DNA of 64,000 bases from Rhynchonema sp. JSB1_4 (GCA_030248065.1 JASAMV010003498.1:116602-180601); one strand, 5' to 3'. Counted from the first letter of the stretch, positions 11,068 to 23,039 are shown. Notes: a model not told the origin generated them from the sequence alone. Made by a program: numbers and translations.

Positions 11068-11342
11068 TTGGTGGTACAGTAGGTTGCCGCCCCGCCTGGG
11101 TAGCTACACCACTGGACAATAATGATCACTCACTTGCCGAATCCGTCAGAAATTTTAGTATTTTGACAAAAAATCCCTACTTTTTCAGTAAAATAAGGTA
11201 CTTCAGAAGCTTCGGGCCGGGGTGCCCGGCCCGGCCCGACCCTCCAAATCTCCGGCCCGGCCCGGCCCGAGCCAAAAGCCCAAAATCGCGGCCCGGCCCG
11301 GCCCGAGCTCTGTCCGGCCCGATTGCGACCTCTGCATTACAG

Positions 11343-11524
11343 ATTACATTGGCGGGACGGACAGAACAAAACTCATTTTTTCACGGGCTCCGAGCCCGTA
11401 TGCTTTTCCATGTATTTTGGGTACCCTACCCATCCATATCGGCGTTCTTTATCAGGCTTTAATTTTTCCCCAAAAATCGTGGGGTTTGGGTTTGGGTTAA
11501 TTTTGGCTTCGTTTGGGCCAGGCA
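11343..11524. other. spacer, no gene
   Basis: Short unique DNA between the nested element and the ATTGGGT minisatellite. Confidence 0.4.
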
Positions 11525-11980
11525 TGGGGGCAATACCCAATACCCAATATCACCCAATACCAGGTATTGGGTGTGGGCCTGGCATTGGGTATTGGGTGTT
11601 GGATTGGGTCTTTTCCAGGTATTGGGTGCCACCCAACCCAATACCCCTGTTTTGCCCTATTTTTCTGCTCCAGAGCCCTGAAATGGTGAAAAATTTTCAA
11701 TTTTTTAGCCTTTGAAATCGCTTTTTTAGCTGCAATGTTAAGAAGAATGAGAAATTCAGTCACATATTTTACTTAGTATTCGATCAAAAACCCAAAACAG
11801 GCCCATTTTTTAAAAAAAGTTTGGAATTTTCGGGTATTGGGTAGGTATTGGGTATTGGGTCTCAGGGTATTGGGTATTGGGTTGGGTCCCATTTGAGGTA
11901 TTGGGTATTGGGGGTGGGCCCTGGTATTGGGTATTGGGTATTGGCTTGGGTCAAAAAATCGGTATTGCCCCCATTCCTAA
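11525..11980. repeat. ATTGGGT minisatellite foldback
   Basis: Two arrays of GGTATTGGGTATTGG, in opposite orientation at 11530-11640 and 11835-11965, flank a unique core. The ends (GGGGGCAATACC and GGTATTGCCCCC) are inverted. A related array is at 23995-24875. This is probably another word-armed element, but no target duplication is found. Confidence 0.75.
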
Positions 11981-12335
11981 TTTGGGCCCGATGTTCGGAT
12001 CGGATCGAAATTTTTGCTGTGAATGTAACCCAACTTTCGTGTCAAGTCAAGTGCACATATTTCGTACCACAAACACATTAGTTTTTCGAGCGGAGTGCGT
12101 TAAGTTAAGCACTTCAAAAGTATTTGAAAAAACTTTTTTTCCGAAAAGACAGTTTTTTTCAATGGTCCTTTGCGCCAGCATGGCCAAGGCATCAAGACAT
12201 TCGTGTGCTCGTGACGTGAATTAAATTTGTCTCGCGTTTCAGAAGCTGCTCATATTGATTCAGCGACGCGCGAGATTTTATAAAGGAAGTTTTGTAATAA
12301 AAAAATTTAGTTTCGATCTGGGATCTGACAAGAAA
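11981..12335 (+). promoter_or_regulatory. Argonaute 5' flank with TATA-like box
   Basis: The 355 bases before the AGO start codon. TTTATAAAGG at about 12277-12286 is a good TATA-box match about 55 bases before the ATG. 12065-12160 contains a decayed copy of the AAGTATTTGAAAAAA repeat that also occurs in AGO intron 16 and a REXO2 intron. The transcription start is not known. Confidence 0.3.
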
Positions 12336-15300
12336 ATGGCCAGTGTTCCACAACAACCTGCGGCTGGTTTGTTTAAATGTTTGCTTTTTTATTGTTTATG
12401 TAAGAAAAACATTGTTTTGTTTTGCAGACGCTAACAATGGTCGTGCGAGCGCTCGTCCGGCTGCATCGCGATCGCGCGACGTGCAGGATTCGGGCATCGG
12501 CTCGTCACCGCGTCGTTTTAGTCCCGGTTGGTTTCTGGAATGCCGTAAAAACCTAAACAGAAGGGGGGCTCTATTAATTCACTGACCCCATTTTGGGGGG
12601 CTCTATTCCGGGGGGCCTCTATTAATTCACTGACCCGAACCTGAAAATTGTTCCCAGAAACACCCCCAAAAACCTATAAATGGGTTTGAAAGGATGTTTT
12701 TTTCGCTTGTTATCGCATTTATTCGTGTCTATTCGTCAATTAGAGGCATATCATGTGCTCTGAACGAACAACAAACGTGCATAAATGTACCTGTGCACCA
12801 CTATCAAGCCTTAATACACTACTGTATGGGGATGTTACTTAGGGGGGGGGGGCAGTGTAGTTCCTGGTCCGGAGGGGGAACAGGCGGTACCCCCCTTTTT
12901 TCGGAGGGGGAACAGACGTACCCACCTGGGGGGAAGGGGGGGGACGGACCCGGAAGGGGGCGGGGGAGGACCCAAATTTGGAGAAAAGTCATTTTTTGAG
13001 GTCGAAAATTTGGCTCATTTTTGCCCCTTTTAGGAAAAAAGTCTCAATAAAAAGGGTATTTTGGCGATTTTTGACGACATTGACCTAAAAATCACTCATT
13101 TTATGCCTAAAAATGCCTATTTTAGGGCAAAATTTGCCTATCTTAGGTAAAAATTTGGGGAGCAGACGTACCCGGAGGGGGAACAGTGGGGCAGGCGTAC
13201 CATGGAGGGGGAACAGACGTACCCGAGGGGGACCCCCCTCCCCCCAGGAACTACACTGGGGGGGGGCGGGGGGCTCTATTAATTCATTGACCCTTTTTGG
13301 GGGGAGGCTGTGTGGGGGACTCTGTTCCGGGGGCTGTATTTAGGTTTTTTACGGTATACCGACTTGCTGTGGGATTCAACCGTCGTTGTCGTTCCCAAAT
13401 AGAACCACCAAGATTCTATATTTTTGCCGGGGTCCGTCACTTATGTATGTAGTTAATTTTTCGTGGTATGTAATTTTTCTTTTCTGTTTGTTGCCCGCAG
13501 CATGATGGACAGCAGCAGTACGGGCAATGAAAAAAACAGGGACTTTCAGGATCGTCCAGCCCCGACTCATCGAGCGACAAGAAGTCTGGTCATCGCAAAA
13601 CATCGACGTCGCCAAATTCCGGTTCGCGTTCGCCGGGCTCAGGCAGCACAGGCAGTCCACGTGACTTGTCGCCCCCGTTGCTGCAAGAATTGGCAAGCAT
13701 GAACGTGGTACGTTTTGTTTTTTATGTAGTAACCTTCAAACTTTACTGCGTGTCTGTTATATTCACTGTGTTGCGTTGCGTGATCAAGTAAGCTGTTGTT
13801 GTTGTTCAACATGGAAGAACACAGCCCTGTCAAGCTGCGCGCTACGTTGATTATGTGACGTGGCACACGTGTAAAAGGCAAACAACGCCAACATGAGCTC
13901 GATTTCGCATCTGGCAGAATGGTGAAACATTCTGACGTGGCTGCTGTTTTGGGAAATGTTACACGTTGAAGAATACAAAACGGAGCATGATGATTTTCTC
14001 TTTCTATTCGCTTTGAATACACACACCCTTCGAAATCGGGCTCGTGTTGGTGTAGTTTGTCTTATAGATTGTAAAATATGTCACGTTGTTCAGCCGCGGC
14101 GAAACGTTTCTCACATCCAACCGCATGCTTGCTTGCGTTTGAAACGTGTTCAGTGTTTTAACACGTGTCAGCCGCGTCACTTTTTTTTTGACGTGACCAG
14201 CGTGGACTGTCGAACGAACGCGAACGTCGATCACTTAGTTGCACGATTGCAGCGCTATCACAGTTTCGCGCGCGAGAATTCTGTTCAGTCATATTAACTG
14301 GGCCTCAAAACTAAGTTACAACTTTGCGTTGTGTTCTCCGTTTCCATTCGAAGAGCTTACATTGCATGAAAGCACCACGGGAACATTGAAAGTTCTCGCT
14401 CTCCCCACTGGCGTACCTCGCTCTCCCAACTCCCAAACCACCGAATTCAAAGTCACATGCTTCCTTTCTTGGCATTGCAGAGCGAGTTGCATCGCCGTCC
14501 GGACACGGGTTCGCTGGGTCGCCAGATCCCGGTCCGCTCCAACTTCTACCAGATTGGTATGCCCAACAAACCACCGATGGTGACGCAGTATCACGTCGAT
14601 GTGCAACATCCGGGCACCAGGAAATTGGATCGGTTGGTTTTCCGGTCATTGTCTGTGGTTTGACGGCTCATTGCCAGCGCATTGGGTCTCAGACAAAAAG
14701 AGTAGAACTTACCATTAAAAATCGATGTCTAAATCCTAACGATGTCAGAAAAATTTTAGTGATGAAATGCGTGTGATCTTCTGGAAAGTGGTGTCGGACA
14801 ACAAGGCGTACTTCCCCAAGGTGTATGCATTGGCGTTCGATGGTTCGCATCAGTTGTACACCACGCAACGACTGAACTTTCCGGAGGACAAAACATCGGT
14901 ATTTTTTTAAAGTTTCTGAACGAATTCAATCAACGAATTTCAAATGTTCCTGTTCAGATGAAATTGGACTGCAAAGTGTCGTTGCCGAAAGATCCACGCG
15001 AGGAGACTGAGTGCTCGGTGACTTTCCAGCAAGTTGGACCGGTGCTGTTGGACGTGAGCAAGGTGGGTCATGCTTCACACGTTCAGATTGTCACATTCTG
15101 CTTTGCAAAAATGTTGCTGAATTTTGACCGTCAAGTGTGTAAAGTTTGCAGGCGCGCATCGGCAACATCGAGGAGCGAATGTTGACGCCGATTCAAGTGA
15201 TTGATGTGATATTCCGTCAATCGCTGACGTGCCCGATGGTTGAGTAAGTGGTCTATTATTCTTGACAATGTTATTCTCTTTGCCAATCGTGTCTTCTATT

Positions 15301-18300
15301 TGTCATTTTTAATTTGCAGAGCGTCGAAGAACTTCTACTCGTTCAAGTCGTCCTTCTACCGCATTCCACAGGTGGCTGGTGGCGATTCAGTGAATTTGGG
15401 TGGTGGCAAGGAAATGTGGACCGGGTTCTTCTCGTCCGTGTTGGTCGCCAATGATTTCAAGCCTTTGCTCAATGTTGACGGTTGGTCATTTTGTGTTGCT
15501 TTTATTGGACTGTAGGACCGTCATTCGTGGGCGGATGAGTTTGAATATATTACCTTCTGTTTGTACACCACAGTGTCGCACAGTGCGTTCTACAAGGTGC
15601 GAATGCCCATGCTGGAGTACATGTGTGATGTGTTGAATGAGCGTGCCACAGGTGGGGGACCGCCGCAGGGTGGGGGACGTGGTGGCAGGTTGGTCTCATT
15701 CATTGTAGTATCTTTTTCACACTTATCTCTGAACTGACTCAAGATCTGAACCCAAAACTATTCTTTGCAGAGGTGGGCCTCGTGGCGGTGGCCCTGGTGG
15801 TCGTGGCGGTCACATGGGCGGACGTTATGGACAACAAGAAAGTGCGGGACCGTACAACGTGGGTACAATCAATTTGAATTTGCCATCAGCCATCTATTAG
15901 TTGTGAATGACATGGCGACAATGATGATCATTTTTGAGCTAATCCTTTGCCGAATTTTGTGTGGATTCCAATGATAGGACTGAGTCAACATCACGAAAAA
16001 ACTGCTGTTGTTTGAACTACGTGGCTATGGGGCACAAAACCACCGATGCCTCAAACAGGTGCAACAACTGAATGCGCACATGCGTCTGTCGCCACAAGAA
16101 CATCGTATCGTGGCTGATTCGGTCAAGGGTCTGAAAGTGCGTGTCTGCCATCGTGAGGGCGCCGTCCGTGTGTATCGTGTCAACGCACTCGTCGACTCGG
16201 CCGATCAATTGAGGTTTAGCGGTTTTTGATTGAGTTGCCTATTCAATGATCTGACGGAAGCGGTAAGCGAATAATCGATTATTTCACGGCACTCGTAATG
16301 GTTACAGTTTCACTACCGAGAAGGAAGACGGTACGAAAGTGCGCCAGTCGGTTGCCGATTACTTCTCGCAACGCTATGGTGCACTGCGCTACCCGTTGTT
16401 ACCGTGTCTGCACGTTGGCCCGCAACAACGCAACATCTACTTCCCCATTGAGGTTAGAATCATTTTTATGCACCCAATCCTGTTTTATGACCGAACGCAA
16501 TCTATAATGCAACTTACAGGTGTGCGAACTTGATTCGCCGATGAAGTACACCAAGAAGTTGAATGAAAAGCAGACGTCGACCGTGATTCGCGTAAGTTGC
16601 ACTTTTTACTGGGCTCATTTCAATTTTTCTCTGACCGTCATGACATTGCAGGCGGCAGCGACCGAGGCGCCTGCACGTGCGTCCCGCATTGAAAATCTGG
16701 TGCAGCAAGCCAGCTACAATCAAGATCCGTTCCTGCGCGAGTTCGGTCTGTCGGTGTCGCCGCAAATGGTGCAGATACCGGCACGTGTGCTCCCACCGCC
16801 CACCATACTCTACAATTCAAGCAACAATCCAGTTTGTCTATAGTTTCGCCATTTTGTTGATATTTTCATGGAATCACTGCCTTATTTAAATACAGAATCC
16901 ATCGGTGGTGCCGCGCGACGGTGTGTGGGACAGTATCTCGCAGAAACTGCTGTTGCCGGCGCAGTGCACTGGTTTCTCGTTGATCGCCATGGTGCCAAAA
17001 CAGCACGAGGGCACGCTGCAGTTAGTTGATTCTTGTTTTTGTAAGTATTGACGTGGCTTATTGAGCATGACCTGTAAGAAATAGTTTTTCAGACAATTCT
17101 GTCAAGCGTTCGCCCGCAAGGCTCGCGAAATGGGACTGAAATGGCCGGACTGGCCCGATCTTGTCAAATACGGTCGCACAAAGGTACACCTGGCAACTTT
17201 TCTACCTTTATACATGCGTATTTTTCCGCAAAATATATTTTTGAAAAAAAATGTTTTTTTCCGGAAAAAAACCGTTTTTTTCCAAATATTTTTCCAGTAC
17301 TTAAGGATACCCATGGTCCAAAAACGCCTATTTTGGAGAAAATTTCGTCAGGAAATGGCCTGAAACAGTCTAAAAATGCACTTGGAGATTAAAAAGTGCT
17401 CATTATGAACTGTTTAGTACCGATTTACATTGGTTTTAACAACATCCTCTCGCAACCTTGGAAAATATCTCGGAAATTTTTGGAAAAAAAACCGTTTTTT
17501 TTCCAAAAGTTGCCACTTGGAAAAATTTCCGGAAAAATAAAAACGTATTTTTCCGGGCCTCGGAAAAAAAACGGTTTTTTTCGGTTTTTTTTCGGAAAAA
17601 AACGGTTTTTTTTTCCGGCCCGCAAGTATAACCTGGTTTGGATAAACTTTCCGGTTTCTTTCAGGAGGACATCATGAACGCGTACCGCGAGATCGTCGAT
17701 GAGTACAAGCGAACGAACGCTAAATGCGACATTGTGTTCGTGATCATGGGCGGAAAGAACTCGGATCAGTACAGTGAGTGTGACAATCTGTTATTATCCG
17801 ACCGCATTTTGGCTCACAATGAGATCAAATCTTGTTGATAAGCTCTGTCTTTCCTTCCTACGCTCGTGATCTGCACTCTAAATACTTCGATATGTACGTC
17901 CAGTATAAGATCTAGTCCGAGATATCATGTGACCAAGCGGCTGTGGTCCGGTCTAATAACTACGAGTTAGCGACATTAGTTCCAAAGAAGCCAGTGTGAA
18001 TGTTTTGCAGTGATGGTGAAGGAGTGCAGCGACATGGTGCACGGTGTGATGTCGCAGTGCATCCTGCTCAAGAACATCATGCGATCGGCACCGGCCACCT
18101 GCTCCAACATTGTGCTGAAAGTGAACGCTAAATTGGGTGGTATCAACAATCGTATCGATGCCGATGAAGTGTTAGTTTTTACGTTGTTTGTGATAAATCG
18201 GTTCTCAAAATAATTAAGCATGAATTTCCCCTGTAATTTCAGGGCCAAGAAGTACCTGACCGAGAAGACGTTGGTGTTGGGCGTGGACGTGACGCATCCG

Positions 18301-20536
18301 ACGTTGATGGAAGAGAAACAGGGCGTGCCGTCCGTCGCTGCGGTTGGTGTTTTTGTGCTGTTTGAATTTGTGAAAAATCTCCAAAGTAACCCAAGTTACC
18401 TCCCGCTGCCACCACCCTTGCAGATTGTGGGCAACCTCGACCCGATGCCACAAACGTACGGCGCCAATGTGAAAGTGCAGAAGAAGTGCCGTGAATCGGT
18501 GGTGTATCTGTTGGACGCGGTGCGCGAACGTCTGGTGCACTTCTACAAGGCCACTGGTGAGAAGCCCGATCGTATCATCGTGTATCGTGATGGCGTCAGC
18601 GAGGGACAGTTTCTGGAGGTTGCTTATTGTGCATTGCTGTTGTTGTGCAGTCTGGTCAATTTGCTGTTTTGGTTGATTTGCGGCTTGGATGTTTGGATTA
18701 TTCTATTTTTATTTAGGTGCTGCGCGAGGAGATGCAGGGTATTCGCACCGCGTGTTTGATGTTGTCGCACAACTATCGTCCGCCAATCACGTGGGTTTCA
18801 TGAATTTGTCTTGATTTATGATTCCGATAAAGAGTTTGTGTGGACAACCTGAATTTTCATTATTTATTAATCGACCAAGTGCACCGGTGTGAACTTGCAG
18901 GTACGTGGTGGTGCAAAAGCGTCATCACGCGCGTTTCTTCACGCAACAGCCACGTGACGCGGTGGGCAAGTGCAAGAATGTGCCACCCGGAACCACTGTC
19001 GATTCGGTGATCGTCAGCCCCGAGGCGTTCGACTTCTATCTGTGCAGCCACTATGGCATTCAGGTGGCATCTTATTGGTTTTTTTGCCGTATTTCTAACG
19101 CAAGTTGCATGAACAAATGCACATCTGGCTCAGGGCACGTCGCGTCCGACCCGCTACGCGGTGTTGTGGGACGAATCTGGCTTCAAGGCTGATGAACTCC
19201 AGATGATCACGTACCAGGTATGTTTTGCTGCTGCATGATGTTTCATTTCCATGTATGCATCACGTCATCCTTACAGCCAGTGTAGTGGCTGGGGGGGGAT
19301 GGGGGGATTCCCCCCTAAGGAGTAGGTACCTTGCAACCACCCCTTGGGGGGGATGGGGGAAGGGTAGGTACCTTGCAACCACCCCGGAGGGTACCTTGCA
19401 ACCATCAGTTTATGGTTTTTATAGGCAAAAATGGGTGTTTTTCGACCTCAAAACCCCAAAATTAGCGCGCTCCGCGCGCAAACCTCCATATAATAGGTAT
19501 TTTAGGCAAATTTTCGGCCAAGATGCAAAAAAGTACCTGTTTTTCGGTCAAATTTGCAGTATAATGCATGCAAAAAGCCCTTTTTTCGGACCTCAGGGGT
19601 ACCTTGCAACCTTCCGGAGGCTGGGTAGGGGGGTACCTTGCAACCATCTGGATCCATCCCCCCAAGGGTACCTTGCAACCATTTGCCTGCCACTGCACTG
19701 CTTACAGCTGTGCCACATGTACTGCCGTTGTCCGCGTGCGGTGTCAATCCCGGCGCCGGTCTACTACGCCGATTTGGTGGCCACGCGTGCTCGCTCGCAC
19801 ATCAAACGAAAACTGTGAGTGACATTCGCGTGTTGGATTATTAGGATATGACAGTCTTTGATACAGGTTTGGTGTAAAACCCATCCAGCATTGACACAAT
19901 TGTTGTTTTAGCGGCGTGCACGACAGCGACAGTATGTCGGATGCGGGCAGTCAGGTGTCTGCTGGTCGTGGTGCACCATCTACATCGGCTGCATCGACCG
20001 TCACCGACACGGACAAACGCCGACGCAAACCTGGTGGGTGGTGTGTGCACGGTGGTACATTTGTCGTGATCGCTGTGCACACAAGTCAGACTGCTCCTGT
20101 CATCATTGCCCATTGGGCATGATAACAAAACAACCAATCACTATCTACCGGGCATGCCCATTAAGCACGATAGCAAACCAACCAATCACTATCTGCGGGC
20201 AAGACTATCAACCAAACCAACCAACTAACATCACAATGCCAGGTGGCCGTGGCAAGTCTACCGAACGCGACACGCAAGGTGAATCGGGTGCTGGTGTGTC
20301 GGGCGGCGGATCGTCGGGATCGGACTCGGGACTGCAGGAATGCGTCAATGTGAGTCCCATCATTTTATACGTCTGAAAACATCACCAATGCATTTATGTC
20401 CTGTTTCTAGTTTGCTACATATCAAGTTCATTCAAGTCAAATTCAGCGGTGCAATTGTGATGGAACAACTAAACAAACATCATGCTCCTGTTTGCAGGTG
20501 GTGGACGACTTCAAGGGTCGCATGTACTTCGTGTAA
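12336..20536 (+). CDS. AGO: Argonaute (AGO clade), complete, 27 exons
   Basis: A small-RNA-guided silencing protein, about 1055 residues. Exons: 12336-12366, 12428-12526, 13550-13707, 14481-14632, 14760-14898, 14958-15062, 15152-15243, 15320-15480, 15574-15688, 15771-15858, 16059-16213, 16308-16452, 16520-16591, 16652-16831, 16896-17020, 17093-17183, 17665-17773, 18011-18170, 18243-18342, 18424-18618, 18717-18790, 18901-19063, 19134-19217, 19708-19814, 19912-20033, 20243-20349, 20498-20536. All phases agree. The start ATG lies in AGAAAATGG. A Ser-rich tail (1-96) precedes the N domain; PAZ is about 380-565, MID about 565-725 (5'-phosphate pocket Y, K, Q and QCILLKN lysine present), and PIWI follows to the end. 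Slicer residues read D741, E783, D815 and D953. A Gly/Arg-rich insert (about 336-380) sits between N and PAZ. The protein ends RMYFV. Confidence 0.97.
12543..13354. mobile_element. CCGTAAAAACC element in AGO intron 2, hosting a hAT-type MITE
   Basis: Inverted ends CCGTAAAAACCTAAA and TTTAGGTTTTTTACGG. Subterminal motif GGGGCTCTATTAATTCACTG is repeated in both arms. A TA follows on the right; the left neighbour is TG. The intact relative at 23040-23210 has TA on both sides, suggesting Tc1/mariner-type insertion. The 12853-13258 element is inserted in it. Confidence 0.8.
12853..13258. mobile_element. hAT-type MITE, CAGTGTAGTTCCTGG ends (alpha copy 1)
   Basis: 406 bp with inverted ends CAGTGTAGTTCCTGG and CCAGGAACTACACTG. 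The 8-bp duplication is GGGGGGGG (12845-12852, 13259-13266), made in a G-run of the host element. The arm word is GGGGGAACAGACGTACC. The core matches the alpha copies at 22598, 23000 and 41693. Confidence 0.9.
17184..17664. repeat. GGAAAAAAACCG repeat in AGO intron 16
   Basis: This intron is mostly a repeat with many GGAAAAAAACCG/CGGTTTTTTTCC units and the segment CCAGTACTTAAGG. The same segment, inverted, is in the REXO2 intron at about 57525-57570. Fragments occur at 12080-12160, 27720-27900 and 29945-30100. A short-element family without recognisable termini. Confidence 0.65.
19278..19700. mobile_element. hAT-type MITE in AGO intron 23, duplicating the splice acceptor (beta copy 1)
   Basis: 423 bp, ends CAGTGTAGTGGCTGG and CCTGCCACTGCACTG, perfect 8-bp duplications CTTACAGC (19270-19277 and 19701-19708). 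The duplication contains the intron's own CTTACAG acceptor plus the first exon base, so the element is fully contained in an enlarged intron. Arm word GGTACCTTGCAACC. Confidence 0.95.
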
Positions 20537-21867
20537 AGAACCAGCCACCTAAGTACCACGAAAGAATTAGAGAGATTTTGAGATTTTTATTGTGTTTTTT
20601 GATTGTTTGTGTACCGATTGATACCCCAAATTTTATTGTGTGAAAGAAAGAGGCGAAATTTTTTAAATTGCTGAGTGGCTTTCGAGAAGGGAGTTTTTGG
20701 AGGTGTATGAGTGAAGGTAGATTTTTTTTGGTACAGAATTTTTGAAGAAAGAAAGGATTTTGTTTTGAGGAAGGTGAAAAGAAAGGAAACAAGAAAAATG
20801 AAAAAGTAAGGAGAAAGTATTGGTGTTGTTGCTGAGAAAGTGTTGTTGTGATTGCACTGGTTATTTTTTACTGATTATTCTTTATTGTGACTTTATTGCT
20901 TGGTTGTGATTTTTTCTTCTGCTCACACACAGTGATTTTCTTTTTCATTGCCGTTGTTTTCCTTATTGTATCTTGATTTCAGACATTTTATTTTATTGTA
21001 ATCTTCAGGGTTGAGGAAAGCGGATCTATTGTTAGAGATTTTTTTTCGTGAATCTTGCTGGCGCCACCAAAGTAGCAGCAGTGATACTGATTTTGAAAAA
21101 AGGATTTGGGTGGGTGACCTACTGATTGAAGCCAAAGAGGAATAAAAATGGTGGTTGGAAATGGAGTGCTTAATTTATTGATCAATCTAAAAACAGTATC
21201 GTCCAACATCTAACAATCAATTTAAAAAATAAAATGTAATTTTGTCAAGACCAAAAGAAGGTAACGAAATTTCAAAGTTCATACATGCGAGAGCAAGCAG
21301 TCTTGCGTTACAGACTCGCGCATCTATGACGTCCTGGTCCATGGAAGCCGATAAATATTCAATACCGATCTGCATGATCACTTATTCGATACCAAACTTG
21401 CCGGGTCTTTCAAATTCTGACAAACTCGCACAGGTCATGTCGTGATTGTCCCATTTTGGGAAAAGCTGGTCCAGTTTCGAGACTGACTTCCCCTTTTCTC
21501 AGGCTTGGGGTGGGGTTTTTCTCTCTTTTCGGTTCTGATCAACTGAGGATTTCTTGCCTTTGAAACTTTCTGCCCAATAGACGAACAAACTGGGCTTAGG
21601 CTTCCTATCGCGAAATCGATAATTTTCGTTTTCTCCCTCTCTCAAGACAACTGAACTAGCTTTTCCCGACATGCATCGGGCATGTCGCCATGTTGCCCGC
21701 GTGCCGGGAAGACTGATTATAAATAAAACGGTTAAAGCTGATAAACCCGACTCCGCTGCCCGTCGGTGTACCATGCGTTTCACCAAGTCCTCCACAACGC
21801 AAAGACGAATTGAAAGAGAAAAAATGAAATCAGAGAGATCGCAATTATCTTGAGATGAGATCCAGAG
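20537..21867. other. AGO 3' flank, no further gene
   Basis: T-rich, purine/pyrimidine-biased DNA after the AGO stop, probably 3' UTR in part. The first plus-strand AATAAA is about 600 bases on. 21499-22026 holds a 175-codon minus frame with no domain; I treat it as chance. Confidence 0.5.
21141..21146 (+). promoter_or_regulatory. possible AGO polyadenylation signal
   Basis: AATAAA on the coding strand about 605 bases after the stop codon. Nearer AATAAA hexamers are not seen. Confidence 0.35.
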
Positions 21868-22015
21868 ATCGGAAACGGGTCGGGTAAAGTCGGCCCGGCC
21901 CGGTCGGCGAAAAGTCCGGCCCGGCCCGGCCCGTTGGAGGGCTGCAGGTAAGCCTGGCCCGGTCAGCCAATTTTCAAGGGCCGAAAACTGAAAAACTGCA
22001 GAACACTTGTTTTCA
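21868..22015. repeat. GGCCCGGCCCGG array fragment
   Basis: A short array of the same word as the CAGAGGTCGCA elements (8579, 40759), without identifiable ends. Confidence 0.6.
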
Positions 22016-22130
22016 CTGGTGCACATACTATAGTAGTGGCTTGGGGGGGGGGGGGGTTGGGGGGGTTACCCCCCTCTGAGTACTTGCCTGCCAGCCCGAG
22101 GGTTGGGGGGGTTGAGTACTTACCTCTCAC

Positions 22131-22567
22131 CAGTGTGGTGGCAGGCCAATCGACCCAAGATACCCTAGGGGGGGGGGAAGGTTTCGGACTTACTCGAGAT
22201 ACCCCCAGAGGCTACCCAAGATACCCCTATGGTCCGTCAAAAGGCGAAAAAAGCCGTTTTTTGCATGCAATTTTACTGCAAAATTAGCCTAAAAATGGGT
22301 ACTTTAAAATTTTTTTGACATTTTTGCCGAAAATTGGCCTAAAATGACCATTTTTGGGTGCTTAGCGCGCGATTTTTGGGGGTCCCGAGGTCGAAAAACA
22401 CCTATTTTTGCCTTTGAAAACCATAAATCTACTTACTCGAGATACCCTTTGGGGTCGGCTCGAGATAGATACCCTTCCCCCCCATCCCCCCCTAAGGGTT
22501 GACTCGAGATAGATACCCCTTAGGGGTAGGGGGGAATCCCCCCCCATCCCCCCCAGCCACTACAGTG
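22131..22567. mobile_element. hAT-type MITE, CAGTGTGGTGGCAGG ends (beta copy 2), nested
   Basis: 437 bp with perfect 8-bp duplications CCTCTCAC (22123-22130, 22568-22575). Its framework and core match 19278-19700, but the arm word is CTCGAGATAGATACCC instead of GGTACCTTGCAACC. Confidence 0.92.
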
Positions 22568-22597
22568 CCTCTCACAACTCCAAATCATACCTCTCAC

Positions 22598-22988
22598 CAG
22601 TGTAGTTCCTGGGGGGGAGGGGGGGTCCCCCCCCCCTCGGGTACACTATCTCCCCCTCAGGTGGTACACTATCCCCCTATCTCCCCCTCCGGGTACACTA
22701 TCTCCCCCAATTTTTGCCTAAAATAGGCATTTTTAGGCCTAAAATTGGCATTTTTATACCAAAAATGTGTGATTTTTTTGTCAATGTTCTCAAAAGTCGC
22801 CAAAATGCCCTTTTTATGAAGAATTTTTTCCAAAAAGGGGCAAAAATAGGTCAAATTTTCCACCTCAAAAAGTGACTTTTTCCCGAATTTGGGTCTTCCC
22901 CCCCCTTCCCCCCTCGGGGTACACTATCTCCCCCTCCGAAAAAAATGGGGGGTCCGCTATCTCCCCCTCCGGACCAGGAACTACACTG
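22598..22988. mobile_element. hAT-type MITE, CAGTGTAGTTCCTGG ends (alpha copy 2), nested
   Basis: 391 bp with perfect 8-bp duplications CCTCTCAC (22590-22597, 22989-22996). Arm word GGTACACTATCTCCCCCT. Nearly identical to 41693-42071. Confidence 0.95.
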
Positions 22989-23039
22989 CCTCTCACAAGC
23001 AGTGTAGTTCCTGGTCCGGCGCGGCGGTTAGTGTACCTA

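Larger units (their letters stand above)
8756..11114. mobile_element. hAT-type element, CAACGGTGTTGC ends, interrupted by a LINE
   Basis: Left part 8756-9078 and right part 11068-11114 together match the 25252-25590 element (word TACAGTAGGTAGGTTG, end GTAGCTACACCACTG). The LINE at 9079-11067 sits inside it. Target duplications are not clear here (GTTGAAAA against GACAATAA), so the outer boundary is less certain. Confidence 0.7.
8579..11334. mobile_element. hAT-type element, CAGAGGTCGCA ends, host of a nested pair
   Basis: Starts CAGAGGTCGCA and ends TGCGACCTCTG, with perfect 8-bp duplications CATTACAG (8571-8578, 11335-11342). Arms carry the word GGCCCGGCCCGA with CCCAAATCTCC. The element is split by the insertion at 8756-11114. 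A second member of the family is at 40759-41439. Confidence 0.9.

Noticed and set aside
12841..13270. G-quadruplex or telomeric array suggested by G-runs
   Set aside because: The G-runs are the duplicated target and element arms; no regular telomere unit is present.
21499..22026. 175-codon minus frame after AGO
   Set aside because: Part of it overlaps the GGCCCGG repeat, and the rest has no domain, splice sites or family similarity that I can recognise.
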